A DNA stretch of 64,000 nt from Amyloporia xantha (taxonomy: Eukaryota > Basidiomycota > Agaricomycetes > Polyporales > Adustoporiaceae), in the NCBI GenBank assembly GCA_036971615.1, contig JAYKKR010000020.1, positions 558,001 through 622,000 of the forward strand, given 5' to 3'. Shown one piece after another: positions 32,101 through 44,016 of the stretch. The first letter of the stretch is position 1; the number at the start of each line of letters is the position of its first letter. Under the pieces are notes generated by a model. That model was not told the DNA's origin and ran no database searches. It saw nothing but the letters and a program-made list of their open reading frames with translations. Both the position numbers and the translations under genes were made by a program.

Positions 32101-35100
32101 GATCAGTCATCCCGGAACGAGGGCGTTCGGTAGCGGCGCGATTGAGGAGGGCGGCGCTGACGTGACGGGCATGGCTGCGCTGTCTGTCGAGTATCAAGGC
32201 AATCAACACGAACGATCGGTGGATCCCCAGTCCAGGGGCAGATCCTTGGAGTATGTACCATCGATCACGTCCGCACAGCTCGCCTCTGCGCCGTCTGTGT
32301 TCCGCAGACTGTCGTTGGTGTCCTGCGACCATCAGCCGTGGTGTCCATGGTATCGAAGTCGGTGTCGAACTATGACGCCCATCTGCGATGCCGCCATATG
32401 CTCTGAACCACATGCGGGGTTCTCCGCGCGCGCTCTGCCCTGAATATGTGTATTGTCGAACGATGCGTTTTCCCTCTTCCATTCCGACGTGACATCATAT
32501 GAACACCCTTACCAGGTCTTCCCATGGTGTGTCTATCCGCATCGATCGTGATGGGAAGCTTGTTCCGCAGCTATAATCGGGGACTTTCGAGAATATCATA
32601 TCTCTGTTCTATGGCGATTCATCTTATCTGATGAAAAGCATGTCAAGGTTCGTACAGGTTTACACAGAGTGAACCACACGGTCTGCAGAGCCAGGAGTGG
32701 TATGTGAGGGCCGAAGGTTAGTAGTCTGGCCAATCCACTTGGCGTGTGTGATGGCATCACTCTACTCGCAACGAGCACGGCGTGGGTGATTCATCATTTG
32801 GCAAGGCGTGATGTTGAGTTCGGTCGCAACTCTTCAGCTTGATCATGCCACACAGCGGTGAGGTATGCCGCAGGACCTAATCAGGGAGGCTGCTGTGCTG
32901 TGGGATGTACAACCTCACTCCCGTTCGTTCGATCAGACTCGATCCACGAATGATGCATCCCCCAATTGTTCGGCGGGTGCGAGCTCAGAGGTTCGATCCT
33001 TTGGCGAACCTTCATGCGCTTGGCGCTGTCACTTGTGGACGTAAAGAAAACAATAAAGAAAACAGGTATGCTCTGCTCTCGCGCCTCGTCCCACCCTGAG
33101 CTAACATTTTGGCCAGTGTCCGGGGTTTAGCTTGCAGAGAACCAGAACTCGGAGAAGTATGCACATTCGTGCATGGTCACATATGGCCGCATGGGATCCT
33201 TGAAGCTTAATCCTTCGAGCAGGGATGTCCTCCTTACAACTGTTCACCCGGAGAACGCCATTAGTCGAAGGCTATACACACGTGACCCGTCGTTTTCGAA
33301 CTTTGGAGAGCTGGGAAGTCGGTCCCTCCCCGCCGCCGTATGGACGAGATTATGTGCTCATTACGCTCTACGCCTACCCCGCTATGGTACGCCGAGCCCA
33401 AGACACACGCGCGCCTCAGCTAATATGTGTCGACCCTTTTTAATGGTCTTGTCCGGGATATTGAAAATCGAACGGTGGAACATCTTGTACTGGCAATTTA
33501 CTCCTTCCAGGTTCTAATGCCGTATTACACGCGTTCATTTCTACCACGGGCGCATCGATTGGGATTCTCGCTCGTCTATCTAGACGCCGAGGCAACTTAA
33601 TCGCGAACGACCCCCGCCAACGAGGTCGCCCCGTTTGTCCTTCGCCCTTCAGCTGGATCGGGTCCGGATGTCTACTCAGGTCAATTGTCACTGTCAGCGG
33701 CGCCGTGTGTGGCTGGAAAGCACTGAGCAGTCTCTTTGGCACTTTGCTCCATGTATCTCGAAATAATCTCGGTCGAGTAACCTGTCTCCTTTTTGTCAAA
33801 TCTTTGCTCTCCGTCTCCACGTAGCCATCTATGACCGCAATGAACAGGCCGCTGCCTGCTGGGTATGCTTGGCTTTCTTTAGTCTTCTCGTGCCGGTTCT
33901 TGCGAGCAGATCGCGTCAGTTGTGCATTTGCCTGGTACTTGGGAATTACGCTATTCAGTGATCGCCGTCACCGGTCCTCGAATTATTGGGGGCGCTGTGC
34001 TGCTGTTGGCCACGGCAGGCATATTGGCAATTGCGCAGTGAGGAGTGCGTACAATTACAGCCTACCGTTCTTCTCCGCTCTATATCCGTGAGTTCACTTG
34101 GCATTGTAGCGAGGAGCAGAAGCTATGTTCATCTTAGTGGGCCAAGCCGTGAGACGGTAGCGGCATGTTCTGAACAGAATGGGGATGGCTTGGAGTCTCA
34201 GTCCGCTGTACGTTCGCTCTCATCGCTAAGCGTGGACTCGGCGTTTATAGTGGCAATGTTCCGTAGCCGTGCGGCTTCCTAGAGCGATCTGGTCCGCGTT
34301 GAAATTGAAGTCCCAAAGGCTTCTTGTGCATAGCCAGATGGCTTCTGTGGTCCGTCGTGCTCGACATCAGGAGGACCGCCGGAATGGGACAGGAGCCGTC
34401 TTTCGCCCATCATCCACCGTGACCCCGTGTGGCCATGGCAGACGACGTCTTCTATGGACTGACGACATGGACGCAGTACCCGCGATGCTTTCAGGCTGTT
34501 TCGTCTGTTTGCACGGCGCACGGCGCTGCTGTGGGATTGCAGTGGAATTTGTCAGCAGCGTCCTCTGTGAGAAGAGCCGTCTCTTCTGGGACATTGGTGT
34601 GGCTTCGATGTATTCCTTTTATTTTGCCCGCCTTCTCCGAGACGTCCGGCAGTCGGCTCGATGCTTGTGTACCCCATTTTGTTGGGCAGACGCAGCCTTC
34701 CAGGCCTTAGGGCGAGACGAGAGCAAGCGACTTGCTCGTCGTTCTGGTGCTGAAGCGGTTATAGCTAAAGCCATGTCTACTCTTTTGATCTAGCGGTGAC
34801 GTTGTGGATGAACCCTTTTACTTACTGTTCTGTGTCTTCCCTGTGAAGATGTGATGTCTCCCTGATACCTATTGTTCCGTTGGTGAGTCGACCTAGTACC
34901 TTTTGGGGAGCCCAGTTGTATGTGTGACTGGTATTTCATTCGAGTATTTGCCGTGTTGATAGTACAGGTACATTCTATATCCCGAAGAGAGCTCGACGCT
35001 ATTGATTATGGTACTCCTGCTTTAATCCCTGTTTGTGTCCAGGCCACTTTAGGCAGAAATGCTGTGCCATCGAATGCAAATCTTACGAAGAGCGGCCTGT

Positions 35101-36682
35101 TCAAGGTATGCTTGTTGCGGAGTCGCAGTCAGAACAGCGGTTCTGTGAGAACAGCCGGATCTGGTCCAGCTTGCTACATGCGACCTTCGCATTTTTGGAA
35201 CAAGCCCGACTGCAGACATGTCGACCGTGTGACCGTCATGCCAGAAACTCATTTCGAGAAGCGAGACACCTTGGTACAGCTCCTCTCGTGAAGGGGTTTC
35301 ACGTATCAATTTAAGTTTGAAATGTCTCATTTTATTTGTGACAGATTTCATCCCATATAATTGAGCGACAACGTTGCGGCACTGATGTCCTCACTGTCGA
35401 TGCCCGCGATCCGAAATGTCCTACGCTCCATACGCTCGTGATATCGCCGCCACTACAGCGTCAGTATGCTTGGACTCGAATCCCTCTGTTAATCTTTACA
35501 GTGCCACTGTGATGGAAATTCTTCAGACGAGCAGAAACCTATAGGACATGGATTTTCGAATCGTTATGAGGAGATAGATCGATTTATGGCTGTCGTGCAA
35601 GTGCGAAGCACTTTGAAATATCGTGATCGGCGCGTTGCACAATTTGGAACGATCACGTGAAATTGTGACACGACGCGTTTCGTGTGACCTCAGTCCGACT
35701 GATGATGCCCTTTTCCGCTCTCAACCTCCTGTCAGTGCACGACCGCTATCGACCTCGGAAAATAATACACTTTATTCATGGTACGTCAAATCACAGTGTC
35801 TCAAATGTCACGTTGTGGCGGTATAATCGAATATTACTAGTTCAGCGTGTCGTTTTGGGGCCAACCATGGCTCGACAGTCCGCTTGTGGCGCGGTAGCGC
35901 GATGCTGTATAAACGAGGGTGTCATCACTTGCAGTGGTTTTCGCCAGCAGCGATGTGCTCGCTACGTTTTGCCATATTCCTCTTCTAACGTGCAATGGCC
36001 CTCCGTGAGCGAACCTAGTGCATTAGCGCCTGTCCAGTGTCCTATGACTTTTCTTCTTGTTTTCACTGGATACAACAGGCGTCAAGGTCCGCTTTAGAGG
36101 AATGCAGCGGTCTAGCGACGCACGGGTGTCTCGGATCCACAACAAGTGGTCTTGAACCTATTACGAACGTCAGCAAGCCAAACAAGAGTCTACAGGTAAA
36201 AGCTGTTCCAAATCAAGCAACTCGTAGGTTGACTCATCTTGCCCTTGACCACTAAGATCTTCAGTGCGTCCTCAGTAAAGTCTGCTACAGCCAGAAATAT
36301 CGCCAACAGCTGCTGTTCCGCTACTGCTCTGTACTGTGCCAAGATGCGTACCTGTACAGATTGTCTCCACACGAGGCCAGATGGTCGTCTGATGTGCTCA
36401 AGCCTGCTGGAGCGTGCTCAATATGACTTTTCGGTATTGTTGTTCGGTGGTTTCGAGACCAAGTATATTCAAACATGATAGAATTACATCGCCGAACATT
36501 CTTCCAATTCCTCAACTACGCTGACGAATTCTACTGGGGCTTTGCTAAACAACCGACATCTCCTAGGGGTTACATGATAATAATACAGTGCATGAGTGGG
36601 TATCAGAGTACATGATGTTGTTCAGCTGCAATGAAGTCAGGTGAGTGCATTTCAAACGGCGCAGGTAGACTCACTCCGTGGT
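29119..36682. other. 7.5-kb stretch without a supportable gene
   Basis: Only short open frames in all six frames; none shows a recognisable motif, signal peptide or convincing splice continuation. Composition is less GC-rich than the genes. The longest frame (34269-34793, 174 codons) is compositionally odd. Degraded transposable-element DNA is a reasonable guess, but no terminal repeats or reverse transcriptase/transposase motifs were found. Confidence 0.45.
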
Positions 36683-39600
36683 TTATGCAAAAAAGTCGTT
36701 GATATTCGATTGGCGTGTTAATAATTCGTTTAAGTTCCTCGCGACTACCCCCGCGCCCTCCTTAACCTTCTCTCGATCTTCTTCGCGCACCTTTGGCAAA
36801 AACTTGGTCTCGAAACGATCGGGATGCCATCGCTTGATATGCTCCTTAATCCGATCCTTCGCAGATTTTGCCTTATCGCCTGGGCTGTGCGGCGACAAGA
36901 CATAGGCATCAATGCCGAAGACTGTCAAGTCCTCGGGACTGTCGGGTACTTTCAGCATCGGCCAAGGGAAGGCGTACCAACTGAGGATGTCCATAGATGC
37001 TAATCTGGCCCATCGGCGCTCGTGATCATCGAAAACTTTGATGACCTCCTCCTTGGACAACTGCTTCGTCGTCTTGGCCTGTCTTTCACGCTCCGCTGCT
37101 TCCTGCATACGCTGGAACTGCTCCTGCTGCTTCCTCGCATGCTCTTTCTGCCGACGTGCCCACTCCTGTTCGTCCTGCGCAGCGAAAGTTGAAGGCGTGG
37201 CTGTAGTCGGCGATTTCTTGCTACTGGTGGATGCTGCCGCGGGTGTTCCATTCGACGTCTTCCATCCACCTGGATTAGACTTCGGGGTAGCCGTTGTTGT
37301 GCTAGATGCGGTTCCCGTCGAAGCTTGAGTGTACGTCGAGGCGCTCGAACGGCCAGAATAGGAGAATCCAGACGAACTACTGAAGCTAGACGAGGTTGTG
37401 CTGCTGCGATCACCGGATCCGCTGCTCGATATTGAGCCACTGCGTCCAGGAATGTTCCGCGGTGTCGAGGAAGTTGCTGAAGGCATTGTGGGCGGCACAG
37501 CGGGAAACGTCGAGGAAGGTATTGCCGAGGACGTTGTCGAAGACCATTGTCCTGATCCTGCCGGGCGAGTGTTCTCAGAAGTCATGCTCCCTTGTCGTTT
37601 TCGTTCTGCAAAGTGACGTAAGAGCACTTCTTGTTCTCTTATGAAGGCCTCGTTGTCTCCGTCGACCAATTCTTCCAATGGTACTTCGTCTTGCTGTACC
37701 TCTGATGCGGCTGCATCCGTTGCAGTTTCCTGTGCTTCTGCTTCCCGCTTAGCCTCCTCCTGTCGCAGTGCTTCCTGCTGAAGAAGCTCCTCTTGCTGCT
37801 GTCTGGCTTTTGCTTGTCGTTGAGCCTCTTGCTGTCGTCGAAGCACCTCTTCTTGCCGAGCTTCTTCTTGCCGCTGCTGCTCCTCTCGTCGTTGATTCTC
37901 TTCTTGCTGCCGAAGCACCTCTCGTTGTTGGGCCTCCTCTCGTTGTTGGGCCTCCTCTCGCTGGCGAGTCTCTTCTTGTCGCTGAAGCTCCTCTCGCTGT
38001 TGAGCCTCTCTTTGCCGTCGAGCCTCTTGCTGTCGGGCGTCTTCTTGTAAACGCATCTCTTCTCGTCGCTGCTTTTCTTCCCGCCGTCGCAGCTCCTCGC
38101 GCCGCTGTAGCTCCTCTCGCTGCAACTCATGTTGCTCTACCTTCAGCTTCAGATCCTCTTCTCGCTTCCGCAATTCATTCTCCTGTACTCTGAATTGCAC
38201 CTCGGCATCCTTTAACTGTCGCTCAAGGCGCTGCAGTTCCAACCCTTTCCTCTGAAACTCTTCGTCCTTCCGCTTATTCTCCTCTTCTTTGCGCTTCGCT
38301 GCTTCCTCTCTTCGTTTCGCGTCATCAACTTGCCGCCTAATTTGCTGCTCCCTCACTGTTAGGTCATCAGCTCTTTGCTTTGCAAACTCCTCTTTCCGCG
38401 CTGCTTCCACCGCTTTCCGCTCTGCTTCAACCACTCTCCGTTCCGCCTCTTCCTCTCTCCGCTTTACCTCGGCCTCCTTGCGTCCTGTATCTTCTTCCCT
38501 TCGCTTCAAGTCGGCTTCCCTTCGTTTCAGCTCATCCTCCCTTTTTTTAGTCTCCTTGTCCTTTTCTCTGGCTTCTTTCATCAACTGCTCCGCGTCGTCC
38601 TTCATTCGCTGTGCCTCTTCTCGAATCTCCAAATTTTCGAGACCGTACTCCTCATCACTAGAGTACTCATCCGGGTCCTCAGCAAATTGTTCAGGGTATG
38701 GATACAGCGGTCGGTTGTTAGAACGACTATGGAAGTCTTGCCCTGATGGCTGGGAGCGAAGCGAAGCCGAACCAGCTGAGCCGCGCCGACCATTGTTCGG
38801 AGGATTCTCAGCACCGGACCAACCTCGTAGGCTCGGGCTTGGCTGGAGATTGCGACTGTCGTCCAATGTGAACGACCGTTGGCTCACGATAGGCTTGCTA
38901 GTGCCGAGATTCGTTTGCACAACTTGCGCAGGAGGGAAAGCCTTCGCGCTCGGGCTTGGCTGGGCGGATCGATACTCGTCGTGGGTGAAAGACTGCTTCG
39001 GGACGACTGGCCTGCTCGCACCAATACTCGGCTGTGGATAGCGGAAGTTTTCTGGCGAGCCTTGATGTATCGACGACGTGCGGGACGAAGTTCGTATGGG
39101 AATGCCCGCTCGATCAGCAGCTGGTGGAAAGTATTCCCCACCACCAGGATAATGTGAATGAAATGCAACTCCACTGTCAGGCGTCTGTGGCTGCTGCGAC
39201 AGACCAGAAGGTGTAGAACGTAGATTCGAAGTACGATCGTCAAACCTCCGGGAGTTGAAATCGCTGGATGATAGTCTAGGTCTCATCTGTGGATACTGCT
39301 CCCTGTCTTTCTCCCTTGTTCGATTTATCGATATCGACTCCTCTTCCACAATGTCCATCCCGGTCTTGTCTCGAAGCGAACTTGCGACAGCATCGCCGTC
39401 TCCTAGACGAGAAGGTCTAGGCTCGGAGCGAATACTGCCCGCCCGCGTCAGACCCCTCGCAGGATCGCCTGCACCACCCTCTGGAGCCGCTGTAGCGTGG
39501 GCAAAAGTCCTCGAGACGCTTGGTCTATCGTCAGGCGAAGTGGATGGACGCCATATCTCTGGCGTTGCTCTCGTCGAGAGTGATGCGTTACTGGGCTTTC

Positions 39601-40324
39601 GGCTCACCCCGCCCCACTCGGAATCAGGTCTGATCGTCCGCGACGATGAGCTTTGTACTTCTGGGTTCAGCAGCACTGATATTCCCGACCGCGGCTGCGA
39701 TCCATAGCTCATGGCGGGATTATGAGCCTGTCTCTCCCGATCCGCGTCCCGCGATCGGGTCGACGGAGGGCGCTCTTGCGTATCTCCAGGATCAACGGAA
39801 GGAATGTCATGATCTGCATTCACCAAAGTAGTACTGGGATCACGCTCACCTCCCCCCCAGAGCTCAGCACCAATCTCCCTTCGATTGGGGGGAGCACCGG
39901 ACACATCAGAATCGCTGCGTTGGCGCCCCTCCGGCTTCTGTAAGGCATTGAGAATTTCTTGCTGCTGTCGAACGAAAGCTTCGAGCTCATTGCCGGAAAG
40001 TTTACCCATTGTGAATTTGCGCTCCTGCCTCTCGCGTACCAGCGAAATCTGATATCGCTCCTCCGCGACCCGACCCAATTTACGCACAGTTTGCTCATAC
40101 TTCTGCATAATCTCCTCCCTCAGCGAGTCATCTGGCGGTACTTGCTCCAGCCGTGCGTCCCTCTTTTCCTTCGCCTTGTCCACCATAGGACGTAGTTCAC
40201 CCTCGATCTCCCTTCGCATGGCATCCTTCCACTTCAAATCGGGTTCAATGTCAGGTTCTGAACCAGTTGCAGGGTCCTGCTCATCGACACCAGAGAAGAG
40301 AGGAGCCTCAGTAAGCGTTTCCAT
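36683..40324 (-). CDS. large coiled-coil protein with C-terminal WHPDRF (NFKBIL1/J-like) domain
   Basis: Uninterrupted frame of 1213 residues. Residues 1-130 are ordered and helical (DLKWKDAMRREIEGELRP, EEIMQKYEQTVRKLG). About 135-555 is disordered and Ser/Pro-rich. About 560-905 is a very long, highly charged coiled coil (EEARRQEE-type heptads). A Ser/Thr-rich linker follows (about 955-1075). The tail (about 1080-1213) has FDDHERRWARLASMDILSWY, PWPMLKVP, HIKRWHPDRFETKFLPKV and GAGVVARNLNELL. The tail matches the smaller protein at 5.8-7.6 kb and resembles the NFKBIL1 C-terminal region; the HPD tripeptide is J-domain-like. A broken second copy lies at 50.1-51.8 kb. Function unknown; a scaffold is suggested by architecture only. 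Confidence 0.85.
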   Translation of the reverse strand: METLTEAPLFSGVDEQDPATGSEPDIEPDLKWKDAMRREIEGELRPMVDKAKEKRDARLEQVPPDDSLREEIMQKYEQTVRKLGRVAEERYQISLVRERQERKFTMGKLSGNELEAFVRQQQEILNALQKPEGRQRSDSDVSGAPPNRREIGAELWGGGERDPSTTLVNADHDIPSVDPGDTQERPPSTRSRDADRERQAHNPAMSYGSQPRSGISVLLNPEVQSSSSRTIRPDSEWGGVSRKPSNASLSTRATPEIWRPSTSPDDRPSVSRTFAHATAAPEGGAGDPARGLTRAGSIRSEPRPSRLGDGDAVASSLRDKTGMDIVEEESISINRTREKDREQYPQMRPRLSSSDFNSRRFDDRTSNLRSTPSGLSQQPQTPDSGVAFHSHYPGGGEYFPPAADRAGIPIRTSSRTSSIHQGSPENFRYPQPSIGASRPVVPKQSFTHDEYRSAQPSPSAKAFPPAQVVQTNLGTSKPIVSQRSFTLDDSRNLQPSPSLRGWSGAENPPNNGRRGSAGSASLRSQPSGQDFHSRSNNRPLYPYPEQFAEDPDEYSSDEEYGLENLEIREEAQRMKDDAEQLMKEAREKDKETKKREDELKRREADLKRREEDTGRKEAEVKRREEEAERRVVEAERKAVEAARKEEFAKQRADDLTVREQQIRRQVDDAKRREEAAKRKEEENKRKDEEFQRKGLELQRLERQLKDAEVQFRVQENELRKREEDLKLKVEQHELQREELQRREELRRREEKQRREEMRLQEDARQQEARRQREAQQREELQRQEETRQREEAQQREEAQQREVLRQQEENQRREEQQRQEEARQEEVLRRQQEAQRQAKARQQQEELLQQEALRQEEAKREAEAQETATDAAASEVQQDEVPLEELVDGDNEAFIREQEVLLRHFAERKRQGSMTSENTRPAGSGQWSSTTSSAIPSSTFPAVPPTMPSATSSTPRNIPGRSGSISSSGSGDRSSTTSSSFSSSSGFSYSGRSSASTYTQASTGTASSTTTATPKSNPGGWKTSNGTPAAASTSSKKSPTTATPSTFAAQDEQEWARRQKEHARKQQEQFQRMQEAAERERQAKTTKQLSKEEVIKVFDDHERRWARLASMDILSWYAFPWPMLKVPDSPEDLTVFGIDAYVLSPHSPGDKAKSAKDRIKEHIKRWHPDRFETKFLPKVREEDREKVKEGAGVVARNLNELLTRQSNINDFFA

Positions 40325-41360
40325 AGCTTGTCGGATGCGGCGTGCTACGGCAGATCCAGTTGTGTGTTGTGGGGGTGGTGTGTCGCGGGTGCGATATGGA
40401 ATGGGAGGTGGAGATTACTGCTGAGACCTCATGGAGGCACGACGCGATTCAGAAAGCGTACAGACCTACGATCATCACGCCTCATGTTCAACGCGCGCGT
40501 CTGAAGAAGCATCATAACTGCCATCTACTCACTTGTAGGCAGCGACAGCGGTTACCTGACCAGCTGGACCACTACAGTTGGATGCGTTACAGGGGGGAGG
40601 GGGTAGAGCCACGATATATCCTCGAGGCATGGACGCGATGCCCGGATCTTTATATCGTCCTGCGCTGCGTGACGCGTCCAACCGAATTGTCTACCACTCG
40701 CCACGGACTGCACGCTAATTCTTATGGGCGCTATTCTGCGATCAGTGCATCGTGTTCGTCACGACATCCCCTTATTCTGTTCTAGGCCCGTGACGACGTG
40801 ACAATATAGCATCCAGGCAATTCAGTGCGGACCTGAGCGGATGAGTCTCCAGTTCACGAAAAGAGGGGCTGGCTACACCAATGACATCTCATGACGAATG
40901 ATTTGAAGGAGACATGGAGGCACATTCAGTGTAAGCTATTTTTTCATAAGGTCTGGAGCATGGGTGGGATCGCGGCGCAGTCCCATACAGTACTGCGAGG
41001 CCCCGGTCATTTTGAAATGAACGCTTCATATCTCCTCGAGGAAAATAGTCTTCACGATCCACATTGCATGATAAAATTTGGAGTTGGTTATTCACGAGGC
41101 CAAATGTTTTTGCAGGACCGCTGGCCAAGCCACTAGGGTCGCCCGTGTGTCGGCTCGTCTGTTGCTATATTGGCAAATCCGCAAAAATACAATTTCCTCT
41201 ACGTCTGTGTAATCCTACACTCGCCTCTTGGGCAATGGCAAGAAATGGCGTTCGCGTTGTTTAAGGAAGGGCAGCCCCGGAGTTTATTGCGTTCGCGACC
41301 TGACTAGTGTTGGGACGGTTGTGCGCATACCTGTGGCGGTAAGGTGAGAACTATGGGATG
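40325..41360. other. intergenic region
   Basis: 1 kb between the coiled-coil gene start and the 3' end of the glutathione transferase gene. The first about 100 bases resemble the flank of the broken copy at 51.8 kb. No gene is seen. Confidence 0.4.
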
Positions 41361-42501
41361 CTATGACAGCGGCACAGTCTTATACCGTTCATAGCTATCA
41401 ATATAGAGTTGCTCCGTGCTGCACGTACGCTTGATCGCTGGATAAGTCAGCAGGCGCTCTACGTACGAACGAAACTGTGGCCCCTCAGGCAGTGCGAACC
41501 CGCGGTAATGGACGAGAACGTTTGTAGCACGAAAGATCCCTGCACATGATGATGGTCAATCTGAAAGAGGGTCAGAAGGAATACTACTGGAGCGTACAGG
41601 GTGCCACCATGATGTCCGCTAAGCTGAGAGTCCCGCCCTCGGACCAGAGCCCACAGGTATCGTTGCTTTCCCTCTCAGCTCTTTGAAATAGCTTGACAAG
41701 TCCGTCAATAGCCTTTACAAAGTCTTTTCCGCCTTCAATCTGTTTCTCTAGACACAACATCATGATTGAGCTGCGGTCTGATTCTTAGTAAGGTACCGTG
41801 TTATTTTAAAACCCACCTTCATCTCGAGCTTGAATGTAACGATAGAAGGCAGGGATCAATGTGCGATTCACATGGTCCGCCTGGAGACGAACCAGCGCGC
41901 GAGCATCTGGGAGCGAGTTCAGCGGAGCGAAGATCCTGCAACATGATCGTCCCACATGGATCAGATACCGGAGGCAGTAGACTCTGCTTGGTAGTGGTAG
42001 ATGCTAAACTGCATATTAAAGTTTGATAATGAACGATCCTCCATCAGCAGCAGAGAAAAGCATTGGCGTACTCTTCCAGGAAATCCAGAATGACGGTGCT
42101 CTCATTCACAGTCCTGGGCGGGCTGTAGGTATTGAGTCTCAGCGCCGGGACAAGCCCTTTTGGAGACACCTCCAGAAGATCCGCTGGTTTCTTGTAAGGA
42201 TCAACTTCATCTGTAAATGGCATTGTGTCAATTTCTAACCGTCACCTCTGGCGCAGAGCATATTATTGCACAAACAATACTGATAGGACTTTAGTCGTCA
42301 ATCAGTGGCAGATTTTCGGGCACCAACTTTATAATCAATCCCCAAATACTCCAAAGCTACCCAAACGCGCTGCACGAAAGGACAGAAGCAGCTTGCGAAG
42401 AGGGTGATATCCTTTGGATTATCGTGCTCCTTCGCAGTTTCGCGAGCCTCCCCGGTGCATTCGCGGTGATAAGATTTTCCAGAGTCAGTTTTGGCAGTCA
42501 T
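41361..42501 (-). CDS. glutathione S-transferase (omega-like, catalytic Cys type)
   Basis: Six exons on the minus strand: 42501-42324, 42210-42072, 42008-41956, 41906-41817, 41747-41598 and 41539-41361. Phases are consistent and give 262 residues; the first intron is long for this locus (113 nt). An upstream in-frame ATG at 42534 would add 11 residues. The thioredoxin-like N-domain has DITLFASCFCPFVQRVWVAL, a CPF motif typical of omega/glutathionyl-reductase-type enzymes that use cysteine. VDPYKKPADLLEVSPKGLVPAL includes the conserved cis-proline loop, and VNESTVILDFLED is the glutathione-gamma-glutamyl-binding ES motif. The helical C-domain has ARALVRLQADHVNRTLIPAFY and ends YIDSYERYKTVPLS. 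Probable role in conjugation or deglutathionylation of xenobiotics or lignin-derived compounds. Confidence 0.88.
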
Positions 42502-44016
42502 ATCAGTGTATAGAAGGAATGCGTATGAGAACACAATGAGTGCCCGTCCGATTGCGCAAGGAACACCACCCAGAGCCAGTCTGAATTCACCGTCACGTGG
42601 TCATGACGACATGGCATAGCAGTAGGAATTTGCGGAATGGGGATTGAGCCAACTTTTGAGTGCAGATAGTCAATCCATCACATAATTCGGGATATGCGAA
42701 AGATACATTGTCGGAAGGCTCATGGACATTCTCTATGCTGTAACCTCGAGAACCACCAGAGACCTGATGACATGGCATTGATGAGGGGAATCGAGACGTG
42801 GGAGGAGTAGAACACACGAAGATAAGACAGTGAGCGCTGACTGTGCTGCTTCGATAGCACTAAAGTATTATCTTTGTGGTAACATGCCAAAGCAGGACTT
42901 GCTCCCCAGAAATCTCAGACGAACAGTTCAAAGTAGCCAAGAAATATGAAACTCAGAGTAGGCGTCCGGTTGATAATAACTTGATTTGAGTTGTGACGGT
43001 CGCAGACGCGTGACGTAACGCGTCTTTCGATCTCGTGAGCGGTCACATGTTGCTAGCGCGAAATGAGCGCCGGATAAAGCTCTCGTGTGCAGCTGCTTCC
43101 TGCACCGACAATCTCTCGGACGTTCTGCCAGTCATATCTCATTTTCTGAGAACGTCCTGTCGGTGGGGAGTCTGGTTCGCCGAACATGTTCGGCGGACAC
43201 GTTCGGCGAACCGTGCCTGGCGCTGTGACAGTGTGATGTGAGGCCACATGGACCATATCTCCCTAAATTGGTAGGTCAAAGCGGGTGGCGCGGCGGGCCC
43301 GGGCAGGAGCAGGAGCACGCACTGGCCCGCATTTGGTGACTGATCCCCGTCGCTTTCATTGTCAAGAGCCTGGGGCTCACCGTGGCTGATTCAGATGAAA
43401 CATGTTACCTCTACTTAGGCAACTTCATACCTGGTATATACAAAAGGAATCCTCTGTCACACTAGCTTCATGTGTGGACACTGCTGTGGACAGCAGTGGG
43501 CCTCGACAGAGTCGACATACCCCCCCGCTTGGCCCGTGGCCGCTGGTGGGCCAACGCTCAGCCACAATGGCGGGCCGATACCTATTTTGGAAACTGCGAC
43601 GGCCAATAAGCGCTCGCGAGTACTGGTAGTCACAGCTGTGTCACCGTGTGACGTTCCATGTTCGGTGTTCGGTGTCCGGCGAACGAACCTCCCCGTGGAC
43701 AGGACATTCTGCATTTTCTAGCTCGTTCAGAATCTATGCAGCTCAACTGAGCTATCTTCCTATTAGGGCTAGACGTCAGCCATCCCAAGACATTCTGAGG
43801 CGATAGGCGGAAATCCGCCGAAGATCATCTCAGCGAGGGATATCGGCGTGTCGTAATGCAATCTCCCGACATTCCATTTGTCTCACCGTGATCAGAATGT
43901 AGGACATATTAATTATAGTTTCCGAAAGTAAGGGAGCAGTTTCCCAAGCTGGGGTTAGTCACTAAGTATATGGGACCCGCTACAAGGTCTCGGAGCTCTC
44001 ACGCGATAGCTTCACC
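42502..44016. promoter_or_regulatory. divergent intergenic region between GST and amidase 1
   Basis: 1.5 kb that should hold both promoters. It includes the inverted repeat at 43174-43212. No gene is supported. Confidence 0.35.
43174..43212. repeat. perfect 12-bp inverted repeat with 15-nt spacer
   Basis: GGTTCGCCGAAC (43174-43185) and GTTCGGCGAACC (43201-43212) are exact reverse complements; the spacer carries a further GTTCGGCGG. Related GTTCGG runs recur near 43660-43690. Could be a hairpin, a dimeric regulator site or the end of a small TIR element. Confidence 0.6.

Noticed and set aside
34269..34793. 174-codon plus-strand frame in the gene-poor region
   Set aside because: Composition rich in Arg, Ser and Cys without patterned hydrophobicity, overlapped by other open frames; not convincing as a gene.
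37768..39041. Long plus-strand frames antisense to the coiled-coil gene
   Set aside because: Leu/Ser-rich shadows produced by the repetitive Glu/Arg/Gln codons of the opposite strand.
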